A DNA stretch of 64,000 nt from assembly GCA_013146195.2 (NCBI GenBank), contig CM028382.1, positions 118,743,023 to 118,807,022 of the forward strand, given 5' to 3'. Shown here in pieces: positions 11,504-22,631 of the stretch. The stretch comes from Codonopsis lanceolata (taxonomy: Eukaryota; Streptophyta; Magnoliopsida; Asterales; Campanulaceae). Below the pieces are notes generated by a model. It was not told the origin of the DNA and did no database searches. It was given only the letters and a program-made list of their open reading frames with translations. Position 1 is the stretch's first letter. The number at the start of each line of letters is the position of its first letter. The position numbers and the translations under genes were made by a program.

Positions 11504-12665
11504 ACATCCATCTTATGCTTCCCACCTAACACTCTTCCTCTAGCCTTTCTTTTATATCTTATCCTCTTCTAAATAATTATCTTCCTTTTCTTTTGTATCT
11601 ATTCTAAAATAATTCTCTTTTTTTAAATTTTTATTTTTAAGATAATACTTTTATCAATTTATTTTTATTTTTTTACATATTTTAATTATGATTATATATA
11701 CCACAACAATAAAAAAAACCACACAATACGTCATTATTTATAATATAGTCAATTATATTTTTTTTAAACGATGTATCAGATTAAAAAAGACAATTAATTG
11801 GACACGGAATGAGTAGTATAGCACGAGACATCTATTTGAAGACTTTTTTCTTTTTTGTATTCTATCTATTGTCCATTATAATATTATTTATTTTACAGTA
11901 ATTTTAAAATTATATTAATGAAAAATAAGATTTTTTTTGTTTAAGGTAAAGGCGTGGAGTATGATTTATGATGGGTTGTTAAAGTCAAAACTCGTGGGTT
12001 TGACCGGGTATGGAGGCGGCTGAGGTAGAAGGGATAGATCTGGGGTTTAAATTAAATTATTATGTGACTTTCCGGGAAGGTCAGCCTCAACGCGTGGATG
12101 GTATTGGCGAATGGTGAGGACTTGCTAATGGTTTCCCATTGACACCACCACATCAAAAATATCAATTCTTTGGCCCCACGTTTCAATACGTATTTATTTC
12201 TTCCTTCTCAAACTAAATATCTTATGATTATATATATAATATAAATTGATATCCATATCAAAATAAAGAAAATACATTTTTTTAATAAGAATAATAATCT
12301 ATAGAAAGCACACCAATCAATCACCATGTATTCTTTATTTTATTTTTTGGTTTCCCAACCAATCCTTAAGCCTCAAAGCCGAAATATAATTCTTGAGTCA
12401 TAAACAAAAATATACTTTTCAAAATTCCAAAATTACTCAATGGATAATTAGGACATTAAAACATCATGTATGTTAAAAGTAAATTGAAAAAAAATTTCAT
12501 ATTAGGCCATCTTATTGTTACATTATCTTTTAGTATTAAGATTTGAAATGTTATGAAAAAAAAAATTGAAAAAAGTATATTTAATCTAATGAGTATAAAG
12601 ATCTAAACAAATTTGGTTTAACGGAACTAACGCAAACTCATAATATCATAATTCCTTTTTTATTA
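11504..12665. other. AT-rich intergenic DNA, decayed Stowaway-like sequence
   Basis: No gene is recognised. The stretch 11560-11815 resembles the Stowaway-type element at 39132 in internal words (ATTTTAATTATGATTA, CACACAATACGTCATTA) and ends GGACACGGAATGAGTA. It is probably an old diverged copy. Confidence 0.35.
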
Positions 12666-12923
12666 CTCCCTCCGTTCATAAATAATCGTCTGAGTTGATC
12701 CGGTGCACAGTTTAAGAAAAAGTAATTGACTTGATTATTTATATTGGTTTAATGTGTAGTTTCTTTTAATGTTTATGTATATGTGGCTTATAATTAAAGT
12801 AGAGTGAAAAAGTAAAGGTAAAATGGTAAAAGTGATGTTCTAAAAAAGTAAGTTTCAAAGTGGATAATTATTTTGAAACGAATAAAAAAGAAAAGAAGAA
12901 CGATAATTTAGAGACGGAAGGAG
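12666..12923. mobile_element. Stowaway MITE, copy A
   Basis: A 258-bp element with ends CTCCCTCCGTTC and GACGGAAGGAG, flanked by TA on both sides. The interior matches the copy at 40840-41097 along its length, for example TTGACTTGATTATTTATATT and AAGTAAGTTTCAAAGT. TA duplications and CTCCCTCCGT ends define Stowaway (Tc1/mariner) MITEs. Confidence 0.9.
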
Positions 12924-13190
12924 TACAATTTAACAGCTCTATAAATTTTCTTCTGTTGGCTTCTTTTCTTGTAAGGATCTTTTACAAATAAATAGGATAT
13001 TAGATTGATTTGATATATTTCTGTCTATTATCGGCGATTTGATCATTCAGGTCAATTACCTATTTTAACTGTCTAATGAGTGGGTGATTCAAAGGATGTT
13101 TTCCAAAAAGTTTAGGAGACATATCAATGTTATTGAAACTTGTTACAATTAAAAAAAATATTTCAGCATAACTAATACTGTATGGGCTTG

Positions 13191-13477
13191 TTTGGTAGTC
13201 GGATAAAGATAAACAGTATTATTAATTTCAGTACTATTAGTGCCTTCGCTATTAATCCTCACATGTATATTGGAGATAGTTTTGAGATTACAAATGTTAA
13301 TCTCAATTTTTTTTAGTGAGGGTACTAATAATACCACCCTCTCCCTTGCTATTAATATTGAGGGGATAATGACTTTATCCGGTTAACTCGTGCTATTAGT
13401 CCCAACCACCTATTACGTACCAAACATAAAAAAAAAAAGCTTATTAATCATATCTAACATTAATCCTGACTACCAAA
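13191..13477. mobile_element. Possible small MITE with TTTGGTAGTC inverted ends
   Basis: TTTGGTAGTC at 13191 is repeated exactly in inverse orientation (GACTACCAAA, 13468-13477). The words ATTAATCC/GGATTAAT recur in both orientations between them. No certain target duplication is seen, so the family is not assigned. Confidence 0.4.
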
Positions 13478-13596
13478 TGACATCTATGATTCTAACATAA
13501 GTGAGGATAAAGATAAAATGATATGAAAATTATAAGCATAATTTTAAAAAATAAACTTTATAAATAAAACATCTCAAAATCAGGAATGGCAACAGA

Positions 13597-13671
13597 ATAA
13601 TTCGATGAGATTATACAACATACAACCCCCAATTAATTCGATGAGATTATACAACATACAACCCCCAATTC
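13597..13671. repeat. Two-copy tandem repeat, ~37 bp
   Basis: AATTCGATGAGATTATACAA followed by CATACAACCCCCAATT occurs twice back to back. Confidence 0.9.
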
Positions 13672-13838
13672 TTTTTTGTGCCCCATACCCGCCCCTCTCC
13701 CCACTAGGTATTTTAGTTTTCAATGATTAAAAAAAACACAACTCTACTTTATCAATACAAACAAAAGTAAAGATATAAAATTACAATATAAACAAAATCA
13801 CATATACGAGTATCGATTACATGTAACAATAATATTAT

Positions 13839-16800
13839 TGATGTGCCCGGCCCAAGCCGGGTCAGGAGCGAAGCACGAGCTAGCATGCATCACGTGCCAG
13901 TAATGCGCATAACTAGTATGGGGCCCATCAGCCTAGCGGACAAAGCAATTGAAGTATCGAGCAACGAGCAGTGCAATTCCTGTTTAAACTTGGACGGGCG
14001 TAGGCCCTGCCCGCACGACCAGGGGCCATGCCAGGGACCACACTCACACCAGGCCAAGAGCCGAATTCGTCCCGTCCAAACCTAGTCGAGCACTGGACTT
14101 GCCTGCCTGACCAGGGGCCACGCTCGGGATCTACATTGCCTTATATGCTCCTACATTCACGTGGCCAGCCCCGTATCATTCTTAAAATCAAGGGATTCTC
14201 CCCTAATCCTACAAGGTATCTAAGGAAACTGAATCCCAGACGGATTCTAGATCATTAGGGGCCTATAACTACCCCTCCATAAACCACAAGCAAGGTACAG
14301 ATACTTTCTTGGGCCTAGAACCTCTGTCAAATTGCTTTTTGACTCTCTCACACGATACTTACTCTCAAGCCGGAGTGGTTTCATGAGGCCCTGCCTTACA
14401 CTTCTACTAAGGTTTTCTAGTGATCTTAATCAGGTTCAAGGAAGCATATTCAAGCCGAGATATCATACTCATCATTCGGACGGCCCAAGCTGTGATTTTG
14501 CTACATCAATTTGGTTCCGTTGCCGGGAAATCGAAGTCTCAACACTTTCCCCAAAGTTTTCCGGTGAGATTCTTGAAAATCTGTCTATTTGCAATGGCTG
14601 GCAAGGGTAGCAAACATCATGTCACCGTTAGTAACCACTAGGCTGGAAGCCAACAGGCTGGTAACAACAATCCACCACCGGGTGATTTGCCACCAAAAGC
14701 ACCCCAAGGGGTGCAAACAAGGAATCAGAAGGTGGCTGTTTGGCACGCGGTTCATGGCAATGATGTGCCATATGTTGAGGAGCAGCCATCCCAGCACGCC
14801 AGCCAAAGTCACTAGCCAGCGCGATGCTAGGCAAGTTATCAATGAGAAGTGCGATGCTTGCGCGCTAGATCTCAGAACGCAACTAAATCGCCAGCGAGAG
14901 AATGGCTAGGGTAGCCACGTGAGTTTGCCCGGGCAAACCCCTGACCAATAGGATGCTGCTCTGCAAGTCCAAGCAGAGTATTATAATAAGTTGTATGCAC
15001 TCAACCAGCAACTGCTCGCCTTGGGCCACGCCCCGGTTCCAGTTGTAGATTTGGCGCTGCCCACTCTCAGCAATCCGGTAATCGTTGGTGGTGGCTAGGC
15101 CTCCCAACATTTGCCCGCTCCGAGCAGACGGATCTCATCTGTTATTCGCATACCCTCTGAGAAAGCTGATGAGGTAAAACAAGCAGATGATCAGGCAGAG
15201 AGCAGATACAGCCGTTAGAATCTCTCCCCGACATCATCGTCGGCAGGAGTACCGTGCTCGGGAAGAGAGCCATAGCCTCCGGAGAGCCCGTGAGTACGCT
15301 GAAGCAAATGTGTACTGACCAAGGTATAGAACGCGTATCGAGCAGGAAGCTGAAGTTTCTTATGAGCCAACTTTTTGCCCACCAGTGCGTAGCCATCAGT
15401 CAGATTCTGCTCGCTCGTCCAGACTCACCATGGACGCGAAAAAACGCCTGTTTGAACGGATGGAAGCCATGAAGCGAGACATGGCCAAAAAAATGGCCAA
15501 TTTAGCTGTGGCCAAGCCTGGTTATGGGGCCATAAAGCCGCTGAAGGGCAGCCCGTTCACTCCAGAGATTGAGAATGTGCCACCCACGCAATGGGTTATC
15601 TTCCCACAATTTGAAAAGTATTTTGGGAAGATACGGGCAAGTGATTGGCTCAGATCATTTGAAGCACAGATTCGGATGGTCACCGATGTGGAAGCATTAA
15701 AGATACGAGCATTCGAGGGTGAGCTCCAAGGAAAAGCACAATCATGGTTGGGCAGGGTCCCCCGGGGATCCATTGGTAGCTGGGAAACGCTCCGGGAAAA
15801 GTTCTTGGAAGAGTTCGGCACTACGGGTCCAACCCCAAAAAATTGGTTTGATCTTGCCAAGATTAAACAAGGCGACAATGAGTCCTATGGCAGTTATTTG
15901 AAGAGATTCGAAGAGATGCTCTATCAAGTGAACGCCACCAGTGACCCGGAGATCACGTTCTGCTACCTTAACAACAGGAAAGCAGGGCCACTGAAAACAA
16001 TGCTGGCCATGAATCCGGGTGCCTCGAAAGCAGAGCTTCTGGCAAGTTCTCACCTCTTCTGCTCAACTGAGAGCGTCAAGGGTGACAAGGCCAAAAACAA
16101 AGACAAGACTCAGGACAGCTCGGCCACGCTAGTTGACAAGAGCCCGGAGGGCAACAACCGCTCACGCAGAGACAGGAATAGAACATCTACCCCCGGGTAG
16201 AGATTTAGGGAAGCCCAATTCACCCCGCTGAACACTACGCGGGAAGAGATCATGTTCCAAGTTAGAGATGTGCAACTAGTCCCTTATCCACTTAACCCTG
16301 AGCTCGCTCACACCAGGGACAACACGAAGTACTGCGATTACCTTCATGGTAACGGCCACACAACAGAGGAATGCTTTGTGTTGAAACAGGAAATACAAAA
16401 ACTGATCAACGCGGACAAATTGGATCGCTTCAAAAGGGATCATGGCACGAGAAATAATGCAAATAATGACCGACAAGGGAGACCCCCGAGAGGAAGAGGC
16501 GGCCAGGCCCCTCAAATTCAAAGGGTGGTAAACATGATCCAGGAAGAGCTCCCGTCTAACACTCAGCTCGGGAAGCACTTATACTCATTGTCCAAAGCTA
16601 TCAACACACCAGCAGTACAACGGGCATGGGAGCAGAGCATTTTCTTTACCCGTAGCGAGTTGGCAAGTACTTCTTTGGCATTCGAGCAAGCTCTGGTCAT
16701 TTCGTGTCTGGTGAACAATTGGCAGGTTCATAGGGTGCTGCTCGACACCGGGCATACAGAGACATCATGTATTATTCAAAGGACTAAAGTTATCGGGCAA

Positions 16801-17040
16801 AGGACTTACCCAGGAAGCTTGAAGGATTCACTACCATCGTGGCGTCAAGGGCACCATTGAGCTCGAAGTCTTCATGGGAGATGGGGCGTAAACCCGGATA
16901 GAGATGATCACATTCCTGGTACTCAATCTCAAATCCACCTACAACTGCATCCTAAGTGCTCCAGCCATGGCCAAGTTTCTGATGGTCACCTCCATCTCCC
17001 ACCAAAAGGCTAAGTTCTACAGAGAGGAGGGTGTGGATAT
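13839..17040 (+). mobile_element. Truncated Ty3/gypsy retrotransposon, Tat-like
   Basis: The proposed 5' LTR (about 13839-14508) starts TGATGTGCCCGG. It is followed by a primer binding site at 14512-14530 reading TGGTTCCGTTGCCGGGAAAT, which matches the 3' end of plant tRNA-Asp with CCA at most positions. Gag with a retrotrans_gag core, a C/H knuckle and a decayed protease follow. The element stops after a protease/RT spacer reading NLKSTYNCIL, exactly where the hAT-2 element begins. No reverse transcriptase, integrase or 3' LTR is seen in the window, so the element is 3'-truncated. The LTR limits are inferred without a second copy. Confidence 0.75.
15385..16860 (+). pseudogene. Gypsy gag-protease, interrupted by one in-frame amber stop
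   Basis: Structural polyprotein of the Tat-like gypsy element. A retrotrans_gag region lies at about 15640-15960 (motifs KIRAFEGELQGKAQSWL and WETLREKFLEEF). A single TAG at 16198-16200 interrupts the frame; the downstream part (REEIMFQVRDVQLVPYP) continues in the same frame. A C/H-rich knuckle, CDYLHGNGHTTEEC, follows at about 16330-16371. The protease active-site region reads LLDTGHTETS near 16740, where the family usually has DTGS followed by small and acidic residues, so it is probably altered. The frame is lost near 16860, and protease-to-RT sequence continues in other frames to 17040. Upstream gag N-terminal sequence (14589-15384) is also broken. Non-functional. Confidence 0.8.
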
Positions 17041-20000
17041 TAGAGCTGTCAAAATGGGTTGGGCCCGTCGGGTCAGCCCACCCCGCCACCTAAAAAAGGT
17101 GGGTTGGGTTGGGAAAATATGAACCCAATTAGAGGCGGGTCAAACGGGTCGAGCCCACGGGTCATGGGTTGGGCGGGCGACCCGCCACTTGTGAAGACAA
17201 AAAAATAAAATACAAATAATAATTACTGTTACTGTTAGTGTTTACTAAAGTGTGAAAGTCAAACTGAACAAATGAACAACATACAAAGTACAGACCCTTC
17301 GTTTCTCAGATTCTCTGTTTCTTATTTCACAATCCTCAGTCCGCCGGCTAATCGCATAGTCTCAAAGCAACCCTTCGTCTCTTTCGATTTCGAAATTCGA
17401 TCTCAATTCCCAGACTCTTACAGTCTCACACACACACACACGACATGATAATTACAAATTTACATTTACCCCGCAGCTTTGGCAACGACAGATTGGCAGA
17501 CTCAAGAGTCAAGACTGGCAGAAATTCACCAACACCATCGATCTTTCGATCTCCCCCCTCTACCAGTCTACCTGTCTCCGGCCACCGGCCACTGCCTGGT
17601 CCGCCTCTTTCTCTCTCAAGTCTCATCTCTTCGGACTACCCGAGTCACAACTCACGAGTCACGAGCATCCAGATTCCAGCATCCTCTCTCGAGCTTTCAT
17701 TGTCAATGGCATCAACGGTAAACTCTCTGTCTCTCACTGTAGTCAGTACAAATGCAATAGATCTTATTTTGTTAGTTAATGTTACACTCTCAAAAACTCA
17801 AATGTTTACAAACTTAAGCTAATAATAGATGTATATTGTCTTCTTTTCAATTTTCTTTTTCTTTCTTTATCTTTTTCATCTTACTGAACAATTAAAGCCC
17901 CTAATTTCCACTAAACCCGACTGAAGTTTGACCCTCCAATAATCAATCAGAGTGAGAGACCACCCCCAGAGTCAGAGTTGGATAATGAACAAATAAATTG
18001 TCACAAGCAGATCATCATGTCCAGCCAAATCGGGGTAGCCAAAATGGAGAACAAGATAGAGCAAAGTTTCATCGCACTCTTCATGGCAAATACCTTGAGG
18101 TACTTGGTTCCAATCCCGTACCAAAGAGGGCAAACTTTTTGAGAATTTTTGCAAGCACCAATTAATAAAAATCATCATAAAACAAAATCATGTCAAAGAA
18201 GTTTATGAACAATCAAATGAAATTGAAACGAACCACCCACCCCAATAAAATATTAAACTCTCCATCGACCATTACTACATTCAACCGTATATAAAGATGA
18301 GGGAAACCATTCGAAAATGGGCATCAACAAGTAACCCAATTAAAGAAACACACACACACACACAGAAGGAACCCGATCGGAGAGAGGGTTCATCAGAAAG
18401 CGAGGAAACCTTGAAGGAGAAGAGGTAACTTCTTGAAATTGAGGGAGAGGCGTTTCGCGATATTCCTAATGTTATGGTCCGCATTTCTGTCTCTAAAAGA
18501 ATTGAGGAAAGAGAAAAGATTTCTTATTGTGGGTTTCGTTTGGTTAAACGCTGAGAGGAAATAACATTCAGAGAACAAACCCACATTATAAATCTCAATT
18601 TAATTTCTCTTCTTTATTCTTTACTCTCTGAATAATTTTGTTTTTCCCTGTTTTTTTTTTTTCTGTTTTCTTTATATGCCATGTCAAACAAAAAGGAAAT
18701 CTACATGTTTAGGAATTTGGAATTTAGGATATATGGCTAATGTTTTCAAATAGTTATTTGATTAATGTTTTCCGTATGTATTTGTATGTTAGGCTGAAAC
18801 TGTAAAGGCTTCTGCTTCATTGAATCAAACTAATGAAACCATCAATTTGGATGAGAATGACAATGCAAGGCCAAGTAAAAAATCAAAAGAAACCTCTGAT
18901 GTTTGGGACTATTTTAGAAAGACGAAGATTGGTGAAGATGGCATACAAAGAGTGGAATGTATAGCATGTAAGACGGAGTATAGAAGTGGAGGAAAAAAAT
19001 ATGGGACTTCTACACTTAAGAGACGCTTGGAAAAGTGCAAAAAGGTACAATTTCATAATGTTGGGCAAATGCTTCTTCATCATGATGGTAAGATAAGGTC
19101 TAGAAAGATAAACCAAAAGATTTCACGTGGCTTAGTAGCATCTGCAGTGATTAAGCATGACTTTCCATTTTCATTTGTTGAGTATGATGGTATTAGAGAT
19201 TGGATGAAGTATTTAAATCCAACTGTTCATTGCATTTCGAGAAACACTCTTGTTTTTGACATTGAAAAAATTTATTTGGGGGAGAAAGAGAAACTTAAAC
19301 AAGTTTTTGCCAAAATTAAGAGTAGAATTTGTCTTACTTCAGATGTATGGATTGCATGCACTAGTGAAGGTTACATTTGTTTGACTGCCCACTTTGTCGA
19401 TGATAGTTGGAGATTGAACAGCAAGATACTAAATTTTGCTCACATGCCTCCTCCACATTCTGGAGTTGAATTGGCTGCAAAATTGTTTGAGTTTTTGAAG
19501 GTATGGGGGATTGAGAAAAAAGTTTTTTCTTTGACATTAGATAATGCATCCAGTAATGATAACATGCAAGATATTTTGAAAGATCAGTTATCTTTGAATG
19601 ATAGCTTGTTGTGTGATGGTGAGTTTTTTCATGTTCATTGTTGTGCTCATATATTGAATCTCATTGTCCAAGAAGGTTTGAAAATTGTTGTTGTAGCTTT
19701 AAATAAAATAAGAGATTCTGTCAAGTATGTTAAAGGTTCAGAAAGTAGAATGAAAAAGTTTGAAGAATGTGTGAGTGCAGTTGGTAATATTGACACTAGT
19801 ATTGGCTTGCGTCTTGATGTGTCTACCCGTTGGAATTCGACATACTTAATGTTGGATAGTGTCATCAAGCATAAGAAGGCTTTTTCCGCCTTCAATTGAA
19901 TGATAAAAATTATAAATATTGTCCTTCAGCTGAAGAGTGGAAAAGAGGAGAAAAAATAGTTGAATTTCTTGAGCCATTTTATGATACCACCAACTGATCT

Positions 20001-21365
20001 CGGGTTCTTCTTATCCTACATCAAATCTCTATTTTTTTTTTCAAGTTTGGAAGATTGAGAATTTGTTGAATAAGAACTTGCTCAATGAAGATGTGTTGAT
20101 AAGTGATATGTGTAGACGGATGAAGGGGAAGTTTGATAAATATTGGGCTCAATATAGTAGGGTGCTCGAATTTGGGGCTATTCTTGACCCACGAATAAAG
20201 TTTTCTATGTTGGAGTTCTTTTATTCAAAGGTGGAGCTTGATTCTACAAAATGCCAAGAGAAGATGTCACTTGTGAAGGAATCGTTGTACAAGTTGTTCA
20301 AGCTTTATGATGACACTTCAAGTTATTCACAATTTGATTCTTCTTCCTTCGATCACATTATATACACGTACTCAAAGTGTAGGAATGAAAGGCGTGGAAA
20401 AGGATGTTCGATGTAATTTTTATATCACTTTCTATTTTTGCTTTCTTGTGTTCACTAATTATATATTTATAAATATATTTATGCACTAACATAATTTCTT
20501 TAATGCAGGAAATTAAGGAATATGACAGCCAAACTGTTTTAAGTGCTGGAAAATCGCAATTAGACCTTTATTTGGAGGAGCCAAAGATTGAATTTGCACA
20601 TTATGAAGATTTGGATGTCTTGGACTATTGGAAAAATCATAAGTATCGATACCCAACTCTTACGTTAATGGCATGCGATGTTTTGGCTATTACAATAACC
20701 ACAGTTACGTTAGAATTAACTTTTTCATTTGGTTCTCGTGTGCTCACCAAGTATAGAAGTTACACCCTTCTGAAAAGTGCAAACTCTTATTTGCACTCGT
20801 GGCTGTTTCTTGGTTATGTTGATGGTAATTTTGTTTATGAATTGTTTTATATTTTATCTTCTTTCGTATTTCATAGATTGGATTATTAAGATATTATCTT
20901 TTAATTTATTTTTGTGGCTTTTCTATGCAGATAGTGACGATAAAACAATTAACAAAACAACTCTACCGGATGAAGAGACCAATGTTTTTGATATTCTTGA
21001 CGAGGAGGAAAATGAAGATGCTACAAAAGAATGAATGTTTGTGTTTGTTTTTTAAATTATTGAAAAACTTAGTATTTGTTTTTGATAAATGGTGAAAAGT
21101 TGTTTGTTTTTGAGATTATTGAAAAACTTTGTAGTGTGTTTTTGATTAATAGTGAAAAGGTTGGTGTTATTTTTTTTTATCAATTGTGAGAATTTGGGTT
21201 AAATTAATTTTTTAAGAATTGAAAAAATTGGTGGGTTGACCGCTCAACCCGTAACCCATGATGGGTTGGCATTTCTTAGGCCCGACACATTTGGTGGATT
21301 GGCCCGCCCCGCAAACTAGTGGGTTGTGGGTTGGCCTACCTTGCCAACCCACCGTGATGACTCTA
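17041..21365 (+). mobile_element. Nearly complete hAT transposon (hAT-2)
   Basis: The left end is TAGAGCTGTCAAAATGGGTTGG. The right end, reverse complemented, is TAGAGTCATCACGGTGGGTTGG. Both ends are followed by clustered GGGTTGG/CCAACCC and CCCGCC words (17050-17190 and 21230-21355), a typical hAT layout. The element encodes a spliced BED-hAT transposase, now decayed. The 8-bp target duplication is not clean: TGTGGATA next to the left end compares with TGTAAGTA on the right, 5 of 8 identical. It abuts the truncated gypsy element. Confidence 0.8.
17706..21034 (+). pseudogene. hAT-2 transposase (BED zinc finger, RNase H-like, hATC), frameshifted
   Basis: The catalytic protein of the element. 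Exon 1 is inferred as 17706-17717 (ATG GCA TCA ACG, donor GT at 17718), joining in phase to exon 2 at 18793. The BED-type finger near 18895-19050 reads CIACKTEY...LKRRLEKC; the usual histidine of LKxHLxxC is arginine, so a zinc ligand is missing. RNase H-like motifs follow: TSDVWIA, LTLDNASSND and the CxxH element HVHCCAHILNL. The frame breaks at 19897 (TGA) and resumes shifted (NYKYCPSAEEWKRGEKIVEF), then breaks again near 19998. ORF 20063-20416 carries FDKYWAQYSRVLEFGAILDPR. The hATC dimerisation domain is at 20512-20824 (LDVLDYWKNHKYRYPTLTLMA). A last intron (20825-20930) precedes an acidic tail ending at 21034. At least two frameshifts make it inactive. Confidence 0.85.
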
Positions 21366-21726
21366 TGTAAGTAGAGGATTTTTTTTTCGTAACTATAAAA
21401 CAGGTTTCCTACGATATTTATTTAAGAAGACGTTGGGAGTTGGGAAGGGTTGAGACATGTCTGAAACAGACACAACTGTTTCGGACCCAACTACTGCTGT
21501 AACCGTTTTGTCTTGAAGAGACAACCGGTTTCAGAAGGGTCACACAACCGCTTGAACAGTTTGGTCTTGGAATGAACTGGTAGTAAAAAGAAATGGTCCA
21601 AGCTAGCTAGCCGACCGACCAATCCAATCCAAGCCAAGCCATGCCGAGTCAGGTCTAACAGGCAGCGGCGCGCGCGCGTGTGTGTTTGAACCTGCACTTA
21701 GCTAGGTCTTCCATCCTACCCAAAAG

Positions 21727-22573
21727 TGTAGTGGCCAAATGGCCAATTGTTAAGTCTAAAATCTCTTCTTTATAAAGTAGAGATCATTCCCTTTTATTCC
21801 CAATGTGGGATTCCCCACTAACTACCTACACAACTTCCTCATTCAAGCCTTTATTGGAAACAAGTTTCCAACAATCCTCCACATTGAATGAGATATCATG
21901 TAAGTTGATGACATGTTGATAATACAGGGATACAACTTAGAGTAAATGTACTGGAATAGGTGGCTTTTGGCTTTGAACCTTTCCTGATGATATACGATCG
22001 AGATGACTTACTAATCAGTGACTTGAGTGTCTTGAACTGACTGGTGTTTGATGTCAACCAAGACAAAAGTAATCACACAGCTACCCCCAAACAGGGTGTG
22101 ATTCTTCGATTGTGTTCATTTTAGCCCTAAACTATACATGGTTCTGTGAAGGCTCTAGAGAATTATAGCCTCTAAATTCTCATAAAATTGACCAGTTTTA
22201 CATTCATAAAATCGGTCAGTTTTACATTCACATCGGTGACTTCCTATAAAGTGTATTCTGTCATTACTCCACTTGAAAATCAAGTCATAGGAATCATTAA
22301 AAGTAAATGTTACCCTATACCAAGACAGATAACACTAGTGTGTTTAACCATATGAATGGGTAGGAGTTAAATCCTTTAGTGTTAACATCGAGATTAATTT
22401 AGTTGGGTGGGAGTTAAATCCTTTAGTGTAGTGGCCCAATGGCCAATTGTTAAGTCTAAAATCTCTTCTTTATAAAATGGAGCTCATTCCCTTTTATTCC
22501 CAATGTGGGATTCCCCACTAACTACCTACACAACTTCCCCATTCAAGCCTTTATTGGAAACAAGTTTCCAACA
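21727..22573 (-). mobile_element. Small LTR element with 147-bp LTRs (TRIM-like)
   Basis: Two direct repeats of 147 bp (21727-21873 and 22427-22573) start TGTAGTGGCC and end TTTCCAACA on the plus strand; read on the minus strand they run TGTTGGAAAC...ACTACA. The minus orientation is favoured. In that orientation a purine-rich GTGGAGGAT immediately precedes the left-hand copy, as a polypurine tract precedes a 3' LTR. Each LTR also contains CCCACATTGGGAATAAAAGG and TTTATAAAG promoter-like words. The 553-bp interior has no coding capacity. No clear primer site or target duplication is seen. Confidence 0.65.
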
Positions 22574-22631
22574 CTTATAAGAGATGTATCTCATATTGGT
22601 TACAAAATATTCTACTATTATTACCAATAGA
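22574..22631. repeat. Left part of degenerate AGAGATGTATCTCACATTGG array
   Basis: Units of the pattern AGAGATGTATCTCATATTGG followed by TTA.AAA and a TATTATTACCAAT spacer begin here. The array is interrupted by the solo LTR and resumes at 25097. Confidence 0.6.
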
